Shown one piece after another: positions 1-8,197 of a stretch of DNA of 25,765 bases; positions within the stretch are counted from its first letter, which is position 1; each line of letters opens with the position of its first letter. The notes under the pieces are model-generated. The model was not told the origin of the DNA. It ran no database searches and was given only the letters and a program-made list of their open reading frames with translations. A program made the translations under genes and the position numbers. The stretch comes from Bacteroidales bacterium UBA5226. Its GTDB lineage: Bacteria; Bacteroidota; Bacteroidia; Bacteroidales; UBA932. Location: the NCBI GenBank assembly GCA_002409325.1, contig DHUU01000013.1, positions 1 to 25,765 of the forward strand, read 5' to 3'.

Positions 1-1203
1 CAAATAACAGTCGAAACCGCCAGGTTTTCAAGGCTTCCTGACTTGTCTGCCAACGTAGGCCAGACTTTTTATTTTGGACGCACCCCCGACAGGGACGGCG
101 TTTACCAGGACCAGACGGGGTCCAATTCCTCCCTGGGGATCAATACCAGCATCAACCTTTTCAGCGGATTTCAAGTGACTAACCAGATAAAGGCCGAAAA
201 ACTGGAACTCATGGCCGCTGTGGAAGATCTGAACCGGGCCCGGGAAGACCTGTCACTGGCCATAACTGGTAATTACCTGCAGGTTTTATTAAGCAGGGAG
301 TTGTACCAGATCGCCCTGGACCAGCTGGAGCTGAACCGCCGTCAGGTAGAACAGACACAGTTACTGGTGACAGGAGGAAAAAGTTCCGATAGCGATTTGT
401 ATGATGCCCGCTCTTCCCTGGCCCAGCAGCAGATGCAGGTGACCGATGCGGCAAACAGCCTGCAATTGTCACTGCTCGGCCTGACACAGGCAATGAACCT
501 GCGTCAGGTGGAGGGTTTTGATGTGGCCGTACCCGATATGGAGGAGTTCACAAGGCGCGAAGCGTCAGGATTGGCACAGCCTTCCGGGGTCTTCCAGCAT
601 TCTGTGACAGAACGTCCGGCCATCAAAGCGGCTGCTTTCCGCCTGGAGGGAAGTGAAAAAGTGCTACAGGCCGCACGCGGGGCTTATTACCCAAGTTTAC
701 GCCTGGGAGCCGGTTATAGCAATTCATACTACTATAATTACTCGCTGGCTTCCGGGTTAAGCAATGCCTCCCTGGCAGACCAGCTGGCTCAAAACAGTGC
801 CCAGTCCATAGGGCTGAGCCTGAGTGTTCCCATTTTCAACAAAATGGCCACCCGCAACCGGGTACGTTCTGCACGACTGAACATTAGAAACCAGGAATTG
901 ATGCTGGATCAGGCAAAACAGGACCTTTACAAAGAGGTACAGCAGGCATACTATAATGCGGTAGCCGCCCTGGAAAAGTTCAAAACTTCTGAAACAGCCG
1001 TTCAGGCAGCACAACTGGCCTATGATTTTGAGGAACAGAAATACGAAGCGGGTCGTTCAAACATTTACACCTTTGATCAGGTGCGGTTGCGTTTGTCAAC
1101 GGCCCGCTCAGAGTCTGCCCAGGCAAAATACAATTTTCTGTTCCGTTCCAGGATTCTTGCCTTCTATAGCGGGGAAAGCCTTACTGAAACAGAGCCCCGG
1201 TAA
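1..1203 (+). CDS. TolC family outer-membrane efflux protein, 5' truncated by window edge
   Basis: The frame is open from the first base to a TAA at 1201-1203, giving at least 400 residues. The true start lies upstream, so the internal TTG at 43 is not the start. The protein shows the two-repeat TolC/OEP architecture. Long amphipathic helices rich in Q, A, L and E (for example around EDLNRAREDLSLAI and AKQDLYKEVQQAYYNAV) alternate with beta-strand segments such as YYPSLRLGAGYSNSYYYNY and SIGLSLSVPIFN. The motif pair YPSL...G followed by LSVPIFN is typical of the family. TolC proteins are trimeric outer-membrane exit ducts for RND or ABC exporters. Its pump genes are presumably upstream, outside the window. 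The stop is separated by one base from the stop of the convergent efflux operon, so this is the last gene of its unit. Confidence 0.9.
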   Translation, partial: QITVETARFSRLPDLSANVGQTFYFGRTPDRDGVYQDQTGSNSSLGINTSINLFSGFQVTNQIKAEKLELMAAVEDLNRAREDLSLAITGNYLQVLLSRELYQIALDQLELNRRQVEQTQLLVTGGKSSDSDLYDARSSLAQQQMQVTDAANSLQLSLLGLTQAMNLRQVEGFDVAVPDMEEFTRREASGLAQPSGVFQHSVTERPAIKAAAFRLEGSEKVLQAARGAYYPSLRLGAGYSNSYYYNYSLASGLSNASLADQLAQNSAQSIGLSLSVPIFNKMATRNRVRSARLNIRNQELMLDQAKQDLYKEVQQAYYNAVAALEKFKTSETAVQAAQLAYDFEEQKYEAGRSNIYTFDQVRLRLSTARSESAQAKYNFLFRSRILAFYSGESLTETEPR

Positions 1204-1204
1204 G

Positions 1205-1501
1205 CTATACAGATCTTTCTTCCGCCTCCAGAACAAAGGCACGCAGGCCTTGTTTGGGGGCGGATTCGTCTACTTTCTTCAGATCCTGGAGTAATGTGTC
1301 CACCATTTGGTCCGGAACAAAAGTGATCAGGGCGGAATTCAGGGTTGGCCAGGTATGGCTTCCAAGATGCGGTTCTCCGTCACGGGATCCCCGTCCGTGT
1401 ACTTCTTTCCAGAAGGTGAACCCTTTAACATGGTTCTTTTCCAGGGCTTCAATGACCTCGTCATAAAAGGCCTGGTAGAAAGATATGAATAATGCTTTCA
1501 T
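1205..1501 (-). CDS. Small PII-like (ferredoxin-like fold) protein of RND efflux operon
   Basis: This 98-aa soluble protein has no signal peptide or membrane segment. It starts MKALFISFYQAFYDEVIEAL, a beta-alpha opening. A conserved-looking GRGSRDGEPHLGSHTWP loop follows (around residues 36-52), then LNSALITFVPDQMVDTLLQDL, and a final strand LRAFVLEAEE. The beta-alpha-beta x2 pattern with a flexible middle loop resembles small PII-like or DUF3240-type proteins found beside efflux pumps. The family assignment is by pattern only. Its ATG overlaps the stop of the RND pump gene by 4 bases, so the two are probably translationally coupled. A cytoplasmic sensor or regulator of pump activity is an inference; ligand and partner are unknown. 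It is the last gene of the operon. Confidence 0.75.
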   Translation of the reverse strand: MKALFISFYQAFYDEVIEALEKNHVKGFTFWKEVHGRGSRDGEPHLGSHTWPTLNSALITFVPDQMVDTLLQDLKKVDESAPKQGLRAFVLEAEERSV

Positions 1502-4500
1502 AGTTGTTGTGCTTTACGCATTTTGCTCTTTTCCTTTCTTTCAGATGTCAGGCTGTAAATGGCGGGAATCAGAAAGAGCGTGACAGCGGTGGATACTGTA
1601 AGACCGCAAGCCACGGTGATACCCAGACCGTTCCACGTTTCTGCACCCACACCGGTACCTGCAGCCAGAGGCACCATCCCGAAAATGGTTGTCAATGCAG
1701 TCATCAGGATGGGACGAAGACGTGAACGGCCCGCTGTTACAACGGCCTCCCGGATGGACATGCCCCGTTCCCGGCACAGGACGGTGTAGTCTATCAAGAC
1801 AATCCCGTTTTTCACCACAATTCCGAACAGCATCAACAAACCGACCATGCTCATGATACCCAGAGCTGTATTGGTGATGGCAAGACCCGCCAGCACTCCG
1901 GTAAGGGCAAAGGGTACAGAGAACATGATGATAAAAGGACTGGAGAATGATTCAAACTGCGCAGCCATCACAATGTATACCAGAATGAGGATCAAAACCA
2001 TCAACATGGCCAGGTCTTGGAATGACTCCTGCTGGTCTTCGTAGCTTCCTCCTATGCCAATCATGATTTCGGGCGGGATTTCCACTTTGCTTACCTGTTC
2101 ACGGGCCGCATCTACCAGGTCACTCAGGGCGGCTCCCTTTGCGGCAACGCAGCTTACCGTTACAATCCGCTCCCTGTCTTTGCGGTCAATAGTGGGAGGT
2201 TGCATGGTCTCGCCAATGGTAGCCACATCCCGTAACCTGATTCTTTGTCCCTGGTTGTTGTAAATCAGAATGTTCTGAATATCATCCAGGGTTTGGCGGA
2301 ATTCGGGTGCGTACCTTACCTTAATAAAATATTCATCTCCATCTTCCCGGTAATAAGAGGCGATAGCCCCGTTGATCCTGTTGCGTACAAATTGCGAGGC
2401 CGTGGACAAGTTAAGCCCGTGTGAAGCCAACTTTTCACGGTCAAAATCCACCAGGTATTCGGGGGAATATTCATCCCGGGAGATGGTGACCTGAGAGGTA
2501 CCGGGAACCTTTTCCATCAGATCGGCCAATTGGGCGGCAATGGCATCGGTAGTGGAAAAATCGTTCCCGTAGATTTCCAGGTCTACCGTAGTCTGGCCCC
2601 CGGTAGGACCACCCATCCCGGCGCCAATGTCAAAGGTGCGGATCTCGGGGTAATACCTTCTAAAGTCATCACGCATGGCATCGGACAATTCCTGTATGGA
2701 GCGTTCACGCTCGGTTTTCAGGGAAAGACGGATGTTCGCGGTCATGATGTGAGACCCGCTGTCACCCAGCTGGCCATATAAGTTATCTTCGCTTGCCTGG
2801 CCTATCGTAAAGGTCATGGTCTCAATTTCGGGGTAATCCCTGCGGAATTGCTCATATATGCGCAAAGACAATTCCTTGGTGATCTCTGCCCTGGTATTGA
2901 CGGGTAATTTAACAGTTATGGATAGTCTGGCGTTGTCCTGTTGCGGGAAAAACTCGGTGGAAACCTTTGTAAACAGGAGCAGTGAAGACAGAAATATCAA
3001 CGCCGAGCATAAAATTACGGTAATGCGGTGGCTGACCGTCCAGTCCAGTGCTTTTGAGTAAGCGACATCCAGTACATCCAGAAATTTCTTTATGGGGCTG
3101 TATATCTTCTGAAATGTTTTTGATTTTTTAGAATTAAGCTGGAGCATCTTGGATGCCATCATAGGGGTCAGCGTGAGTGCTGCTATGGTTGATACAGAAC
3201 TTACCAGGGCCACGATCCAGCCCAATTGCCTGAAAATTTCCCCGGATACCCCAGTGACCATGGTCAGGGGAATGAACACTGCGAGCAAGGTCAGGGTAGA
3301 GGCGATGATGGAAATGGACACCTCGTTGGTGGCATAAACTGCAGCCGACTTTGGCTTTGACCCCCGTTCTATATGGGTTGTGATGTTTTCCAGGGCAACG
3401 ATGGCATCATCCACCACCATCCCTATAGCTATGCTTAAGGAGGAAAGTGAAATGATATTGAGCGTATTTCCGGTTATGAGCAGGTAAATGAATGCCGTTA
3501 TCAGGGACACTGGAATGACTATGGCCACAATGAGGGTAGCGCGCCAGCGTCCAAGGAAAATGAACACAATGAACACGACCAGGATCAGGGTGATCAAAAT
3601 GGTCTCTATCAGACTGTTGATTACCCGATTGATGTTGTCGGAAAAGTCCGTGACAACGCCTATCTTGATATCGGATGGGAGTTCCTTTTGCAATTCCGGA
3701 AGCCTTTCCAGCACTTTTTGACAGATCTGTACCGTATTGGCTCCCGCCTGCTTCTGAATTACGATGATTCCTCCCTGTACTCCGTCTATGTAGGTCTCCT
3801 GGGATCTTTCCTTGATGGTGTCTTCCATACGGGCCACATCGCTCAGAAAGATATTCCGGCCCTGAAAATGACCAACAATGATGTTTTCGATCTGGCGGGG
3901 ATCCCTGAATTCTCCCTCCATGCGTATTGTCAGGGTTTCCGTGCCAATGTCAAGGTTGCCGCCCGGTGTGTTCCTGTTTTCATAGGCTATGGTTGCAGCT
4001 ATGCCTTCCACAGTAAGGTTATAAGCTTCCAGTTTATAGGGGTCACAGTATACCTGGATTTCCCTTTCGGGGGCACCGGATATTGACACCGTGCCTACCC
4101 CTTTGATCCTGCTCAGCGGAGAAGCCACCCGGTCATCCAGGATTTTGTACAGGCTTTTCATGCTTTCCTGGGCCTGGACCGACAGGATCATAATGGGTAT
4201 GTCATCGGTACCAAACTTGAAAAGCACAGGGGTATTGGCATCGTCGGGCAAATAGTCTGCAATAAGGCTCAACTTGTCTCTTACATCGTTTGTTGCCTCG
4301 TCAATGTCTATACCATACTCGAATTCCATCATCACAAGCGCAGAGTTTTCCTTGGTGCTGGTTGTGATATGTTTCAGGTTACTTACGCTGCTCAATGCGC
4401 CTTCCAGTACCTTGGTCACGTTGTTCTCAATATCTGCCGCACTTGCCCCGGAATAGGTGGTTATGACCAAAATCGTGTTATCACCCATGCTGGGGAGAAA

Positions 4501-4605
4501 ATCCACCGATAGCCTTGAAAGCGAAAAAATCCCGATTACGGCAAGACCCACGTAGATTAGGGCCGTGGTGACCGGCTTTCTAACCGCCGATTGATAAATA
4601 CTCAT
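1498..4605 (-). CDS. RND multidrug efflux transporter, inner-membrane pump (AcrB/HAE1 type)
   Basis: The 1035-aa length is standard for AcrB-type pumps. The protein starts MSIYQSAVRKPVTTALIYVG, the usual cytoplasmic stub and TM1. It has two large periplasmic loops and two blocks of five further membrane segments after TM1 and TM7. The proton-relay motif in TM4 is present as GMVVDDAIVALENI, with the Asp pair at D399/D400. The C-terminal half repeats the fold (VGLLMLFGIVVKNGIVLIDY) and ends with SRLRPILMTALTTIFGMVPLA, a canonical RND signature. It should use the proton motive force to export amphiphilic compounds through the adaptor and TolC partners encoded just upstream in the same operon. 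The gap to the adaptor gene is 9 bases. Whether the cargo is a drug, bile acid or lipid cannot be told from sequence. Confidence 0.97.
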   Translation of the reverse strand: MSIYQSAVRKPVTTALIYVGLAVIGIFSLSRLSVDFLPSMGDNTILVITTYSGASAADIENNVTKVLEGALSSVSNLKHITTSTKENSALVMMEFEYGIDIDEATNDVRDKLSLIADYLPDDANTPVLFKFGTDDIPIMILSVQAQESMKSLYKILDDRVASPLSRIKGVGTVSISGAPEREIQVYCDPYKLEAYNLTVEGIAATIAYENRNTPGGNLDIGTETLTIRMEGEFRDPRQIENIIVGHFQGRNIFLSDVARMEDTIKERSQETYIDGVQGGIIVIQKQAGANTVQICQKVLERLPELQKELPSDIKIGVVTDFSDNINRVINSLIETILITLILVVFIVFIFLGRWRATLIVAIVIPVSLITAFIYLLITGNTLNIISLSSLSIAIGMVVDDAIVALENITTHIERGSKPKSAAVYATNEVSISIIASTLTLLAVFIPLTMVTGVSGEIFRQLGWIVALVSSVSTIAALTLTPMMASKMLQLNSKKSKTFQKIYSPIKKFLDVLDVAYSKALDWTVSHRITVILCSALIFLSSLLLFTKVSTEFFPQQDNARLSITVKLPVNTRAEITKELSLRIYEQFRRDYPEIETMTFTIGQASEDNLYGQLGDSGSHIMTANIRLSLKTERERSIQELSDAMRDDFRRYYPEIRTFDIGAGMGGPTGGQTTVDLEIYGNDFSTTDAIAAQLADLMEKVPGTSQVTISRDEYSPEYLVDFDREKLASHGLNLSTASQFVRNRINGAIASYYREDGDEYFIKVRYAPEFRQTLDDIQNILIYNNQGQRIRLRDVATIGETMQPPTIDRKDRERIVTVSCVAAKGAALSDLVDAAREQVSKVEIPPEIMIGIGGSYEDQQESFQDLAMLMVLILILVYIVMAAQFESFSSPFIIMFSVPFALTGVLAGLAITNTALGIMSMVGLLMLFGIVVKNGIVLIDYTVLCRERGMSIREAVVTAGRSRLRPILMTALTTIFGMVPLAAGTGVGAETWNGLGITVACGLTVSTAVTLFLIPAIYSLTSERKEKSKMRKAQQL

Positions 4606-4614
4606 AATGTTCTT

Positions 4615-5631
4615 TTATTCGTTTGCAAGTTCAACTCCGGCCCCGTTAGTAAGCCTGTTCAAACTGGTTATAATGACCAGTTCCCCTTCTTCCAGGCCCG
4701 AAAGACATTCATAAAACGCGTCCAGTCTTCTGCCTGGTTCCACCAGCCGGTATTCGGCTTTTCCGTCTTTGTACACATAGACGTATCGCTCTCCCGAGCC
4801 CTGCTGTTTGATTATACTCTGGTCCGGAACGAGCAAACGCGGCTCAGCTCCAAAATCAATGGATACACGGGCAAACATCCCGGGTCTGACTTTTCTGTTG
4901 ACGTTAGGGATGATAATCTCTACGGGAAAAGTCCTGGTAGCAGCGGTAATGGTGGGGTAAACGATCGAAATCCTGCCTTTGAATACTTCGCCCGGATAAA
5001 CGTCAAGACGTATGTCCACCTCCATCCCTTTCCGAATTTTTGTGAAGTATGATTCTGAAACATGGATCAGGAGCTTTACCGGGGAGATCTGCTCTACTAC
5101 CAGCAAGGGCATGCTCATTCCAAACAGATCTCCGCTATCGTAGCGACGGGCGGTAATCACCCCGTCTATGGGACTTACCAGCTGCGTGTTCTCCACCAGG
5201 TTGTTATATTGGGTACGCATAACCTCCAGCCGGGTCTTCTGGGCATCCCATTCAGAAAGGGACACTCCGCCCACTTTATATAATTCATCCACACGGCGGA
5301 AAGAGATTTCCATGTTATCCAGCTGTGTGCGTATCTGTTCTAGGTTGTTGTCATCCATCTGGACCAATTTTTGACCTTTTGTAACAAAATCACCCACTTC
5401 TACATAGATCTTCTGGATGCGGGCAGCCATTTGCGGTGCAATATTGTTGATGATATTTGCCTGTACCGTAGCCGTGAATTCATTGATCTGGGGCACTTCC
5501 TCCATGGTGACAGCGGCAGTCTTAACAAGGATCTTTTCCTGAGCAACATCCTGTTGCTTCTTGCCTGTTGAGCCGCATCCTGCAAGAAGTAATGCGGCTG
5601 TGATCAGGGTGACTAACCTATAGTTGTTCAT
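4615..5631 (-). CDS. RND efflux periplasmic adaptor lipoprotein (membrane fusion protein)
   Basis: This 338-aa protein has a lipoprotein signal: MNNYRLVTLITAALLLAGC, with the lipidated Cys at residue 19. The HlyD/AcrA adaptor architecture follows. A first lipoyl half-motif (APQMAARIQKIYVEVGDFVTKGQKL) leads into a short helical hairpin (residues ~95-140), then the second lipoyl half (TQLVSPIDGVITARRYDSGD). A beta-barrel domain (LLIHVSESYFTKIRKGMEV) precedes the membrane-proximal domain (VRPGMFARVSIDFG, then LEEGELVIITSLNRL). It bridges the RND pump and TolC channel. The gene sits 3 bases after the TolC gene and 9 bases before the pump gene. The helical hairpin is short compared with E. coli AcrA, as is common in Bacteroidota adaptors. 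Confidence 0.95.
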   Translation of the reverse strand: MNNYRLVTLITAALLLAGCGSTGKKQQDVAQEKILVKTAAVTMEEVPQINEFTATVQANIINNIAPQMAARIQKIYVEVGDFVTKGQKLVQMDDNNLEQIRTQLDNMEISFRRVDELYKVGGVSLSEWDAQKTRLEVMRTQYNNLVENTQLVSPIDGVITARRYDSGDLFGMSMPLLVVEQISPVKLLIHVSESYFTKIRKGMEVDIRLDVYPGEVFKGRISIVYPTITAATRTFPVEIIIPNVNRKVRPGMFARVSIDFGAEPRLLVPDQSIIKQQGSGERYVYVYKDGKAEYRLVEPGRRLDAFYECLSGLEEGELVIITSLNRLTNGAGVELANE

Positions 5632-5634
5632 ATG

Positions 5635-6972
5635 TTATTGATTTTGATAATTACTTGTTCCTGTTATTTTTTCCAGTTCTGCCCTGTAGAAAAGGTAGCT
5701 GAAAACCGATTGGTGATAGGCCAGACGGGCTTGGGTGAGGGCCAGTTCCGAGGCACTCAGATCCAGCCATGTTCCCATCCCGACTTCAAATTGTTTGCGG
5801 CTTATGGAGTATGCCTTTTCTGCCATGGCCATGGTTTCTTTGTTTGAGGAGAGTTCTTCCACGGCATTGCCCATCTGGTTAAGGCAGTTGTTCACATTCA
5901 GGCGCAGTGTCCTTTCCGAATTGATACGGCTGTCATCCAGGGTTTGGAGCGTCAGTTTGCTTTGCCGGACTTGTTGTTGCCTCTTCAATCCGTTGAACAA
6001 CGGAATGTTCAGGGCAAGCGAAGCGGTGGAATAGGGGTACCAGTTGTAATTGGAGAACCGGAAGTCATTGTTCATGGATGAATACTGAAAGTTGGAAGAA
6101 AGGCTCAGGGTGGGCAGATAGGATGCTTTTGCAATCTTGTTGGCCAGTTCCAGTTGTTGCTTCTGGATGTCAAGCTGCATCAGGTCTGTGTTTTTCTCGA
6201 GGGAAAAAACATTGGCGGCTGAAAAATTTCCCGGAGTCACTTCTCCCTCGTATTCTATCAGCGAGCCTTCAAAGACCACAGGATATTCAATATCAAGGCC
6301 CATTAGGGCTTTGAGTTGCATAGATGCCAGCTCTATAGCTGTTTCTGAGGCCAGAAGGTTCGGACGCTGGTTCTTAAGTGCCACCTCGGCGCGGAGTTTG
6401 TCAAACTCACTGGCCATCCCCTGCTCATATTTGTCGGTAACGGTTTTGGTGTTTAATGCCACATTGTCATAATTTTTCTTTAAAACCGCATAGGAATCCT
6501 CAGCCAGGAGAAGAGAGTAATACGCTTGTTTAACCGCACTGACCATAGCCAGCCTGCCGGAACGTGCCTTTTCCACTGCCAGATCAATATCAAGAGCCGA
6601 AAGCTGTACCGTCTTCCATAAAGCAGGAGCCACCAGCGGGAGTGATAAGGTTACGCCTCCCATCCAGTTGTTATCAGTCCCTACCGATATTTCAGTGGGT
6701 TGCCCACCGAACTCAAATACCATAACCTGCTTTTTGAGGGTACGGTTATACACGCCGCTGGCCGATATTTTTGGCCAGAGTCCCGACTGGGTTTCTTTAC
6801 GCGCATAAAAAGCGCGTACCACCTCACGGTCTGCAATCCGGATGATTGGACTCTCTGAGAGTGCAATTTCCAGAGCAGTTTCCAGGTTCACATGCAGCGT
6901 GTCCTGTGCCCTGAGTAATTGCCCTTGCACAAAAGATAATAACAAAACAAGAATACAGGCAGATTTCTTCAT
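5635..6972 (-). CDS. TolC family outer-membrane efflux protein
   Basis: This 445-aa complete protein has a signal peptide (MKKSACILVLLLSFVQGQLLRAQ) with likely cleavage after residue ~23. The TolC fold follows: an N-terminal LETALEIALSESPIIRIADREV helix, a YNRTLKKQVMVFEFG strand region, and long coiled helices with AYYSLLLAEDSYAVL. The second repeat has SYLPTLSLSSNFQY and LALNIPLFNGLKRQQQV. The NIPLFNG motif and following helix are diagnostic. It is the first gene of the four-gene efflux operon, ahead of adaptor, pump and PII-like gene, and is preceded by a promoter candidate. It differs clearly from the other TolC-type protein at the window start, so each pump probably uses its own exit duct. 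Confidence 0.95.
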   Translation of the reverse strand: MKKSACILVLLLSFVQGQLLRAQDTLHVNLETALEIALSESPIIRIADREVVRAFYARKETQSGLWPKISASGVYNRTLKKQVMVFEFGGQPTEISVGTDNNWMGGVTLSLPLVAPALWKTVQLSALDIDLAVEKARSGRLAMVSAVKQAYYSLLLAEDSYAVLKKNYDNVALNTKTVTDKYEQGMASEFDKLRAEVALKNQRPNLLASETAIELASMQLKALMGLDIEYPVVFEGSLIEYEGEVTPGNFSAANVFSLEKNTDLMQLDIQKQQLELANKIAKASYLPTLSLSSNFQYSSMNNDFRFSNYNWYPYSTASLALNIPLFNGLKRQQQVRQSKLTLQTLDDSRINSERTLRLNVNNCLNQMGNAVEELSSNKETMAMAEKAYSISRKQFEVGMGTWLDLSASELALTQARLAYHQSVFSYLFYRAELEKITGTSNYQNQ

Positions 6973-6997
6973 AACCTTACAATAAAATTCGAGCAGG

Positions 6998-7029
6998 CAA
7001 AGTAAAGCACATTTTATGCCATGAGCAAA
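6998..7029 (-). promoter_or_regulatory. Candidate Bacteroidota-type promoter for the RND efflux operon
   Basis: On the minus strand, TTTG (7026-7029) is followed by a 20-base spacer and TTACTTTG (6998-7005). This matches the Bacteroides -33 TTTG / -7 TAnnTTTG consensus with one mismatch and normal spacing. It would give a leader of about 20 bases before the ATG at 6972. It lies in the 83-base gap between the hydrolase operon and the efflux operon. Confidence 0.55.
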
Positions 7030-7055
7030 AAAAACAAGATATTAGGTGAAAATGT

Positions 7056-8195
7056 TCAGAAACGGGTCCAGAAGGCCATTCCTTTCATTAGCAAATGAAT
7101 ACCCATGCGCAGGAAAAACCATTTTCCGAACTCGTAATGGCCCCCCTTCCCATAATGGCTGCGGAGACGGGCCCCGCGTTTTCTGAATTGTTCGCAGGTA
7201 TAAGTTGCCACGCGAGTGGGGACCGACAGGTCGTCTTCAGCATGTGCTATCAGAATATGTGTTTTTGGTGTCCACCCTGTAGCCAGGGAGTTTTCCCTGA
7301 ATTTTTTCCAGAGTTTGTTGATTTCGCTGTTTCGTTCAACAGTGAAGAAATCGGGGTGCATATACTGGTGCAGGTCCTGCCCGATCCATTGTGTCAATTG
7401 ATCCCGGAAATGTGTCCTATCCAGCCAGCTGTCCATGTTTTCCAGCAGCGGTCCAATAAATATCCGGGAATAGTCCAGGTTCAGGCCGTACCACTTGTCG
7501 TATGCCTTGAAGATCCCGGGGGCTGCAGGGTATTGTGCAAAACCGGTTTTGACAAATTCTTCAAAAGCAACATTCAAATCGTATATTCCGCCCCCAATTA
7601 TAGCCCTGTCAATGATGATATCTTCAGGCTGTTCCTGTTCAATGTGCCGTACCAGTGCCAGGGCACCCGATCCGCCCATGGAATATCCCCCGATGGAAAT
7701 GTGCTTTTGCAGGGGATAACCCAGGATCGCGGGAAAGTATTCAATGGCTGCGCGGTGCATATCATAGGCAACCCGTCCTGTGTTTTCAGCCATAAGGAAA
7801 GGGTACTCCACAGTGTCTTTGGTGATACCATTGCCCAGCAGGTCTGGAATGACGATAATATAGCCCAGGAATGACAATACCCCTTCAAACAGGATCAGGG
7901 CATCGCTGCCCGAACCGAACTTGTCGATATTGGCCGAGGGTAAAAAATGAAGGACGCCATTCGGTCTCCTGTTGAGGGGGCGCATGATGATCCCGGAAGA
8001 CACCACCGGGTTTCCCTTGGGATCTACTGTGTTATAAGAAATGGCCGTTATCCGCACCCTCATTCTGACCAGTGCTTTGATCAGGGGTTCTATCCGGGAA
8101 AGGTCCAGAGAGGGGAAATCTTTTTTTACTTCGGTAAATACATCGGTGATGGTAAAATCGCCTTCTTTGAGTATGTCTTTAAAAAATCGGGACAT
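7056..8195 (-). CDS. Alpha/beta hydrolase, secretory-lipase-like, without signal peptide
   Basis: This 379-aa serine hydrolase has its nucleophile in GGYSMGGSGAL (Ser ~172). The acid is in HAEDDLSVP (~D322) and the base in GGHYEFG (~H353). It shares AISYNTVDPKGNPV, the ENTGRVAYDMHRAAIEYF block and YMHPDFF with the other three hydrolases of this operon, most closely the one directly upstream. The ATG lies 2 bases after the upstream stop. The protein starts MSRFFKDILKEGDFTITDV, which aligns with the mature N-terminus of its lipoprotein neighbour. The whole catalytic domain is therefore present and only the lipoprotein signal is missing, which suggests cytoplasmic location. The family fold fits esterase or lipase activity; the substrate is unknown. 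It is the last gene of the operon. Confidence 0.88.
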   Translation of the reverse strand: MSRFFKDILKEGDFTITDVFTEVKKDFPSLDLSRIEPLIKALVRMRVRITAISYNTVDPKGNPVVSSGIIMRPLNRRPNGVLHFLPSANIDKFGSGSDALILFEGVLSFLGYIIVIPDLLGNGITKDTVEYPFLMAENTGRVAYDMHRAAIEYFPAILGYPLQKHISIGGYSMGGSGALALVRHIEQEQPEDIIIDRAIIGGGIYDLNVAFEEFVKTGFAQYPAAPGIFKAYDKWYGLNLDYSRIFIGPLLENMDSWLDRTHFRDQLTQWIGQDLHQYMHPDFFTVERNSEINKLWKKFRENSLATGWTPKTHILIAHAEDDLSVPTRVATYTCEQFRKRGARLRSHYGKGGHYEFGKWFFLRMGIHLLMKGMAFWTRF

Positions 8196-8197
8196 AA

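Noticed and set aside
3688..4086. 132-codon plus-strand open frame inside the RND pump gene
   Set aside because: Antisense to a pump gene with intact motifs; no domain seen.
7023..7034. A-rich tract (T-tract on the minus strand) after the hydrolase operon as an intrinsic terminator
   Set aside because: No stable G/C-rich hairpin precedes it; the tract also overlaps the -33 element of the efflux promoter.
7095..7874. 259-codon plus-strand open frame opposite the signal-less hydrolase
   Set aside because: Lies wholly antisense to a gene with clear catalytic motifs; its own translation is Cys- and Pro-rich with no recognisable domain.
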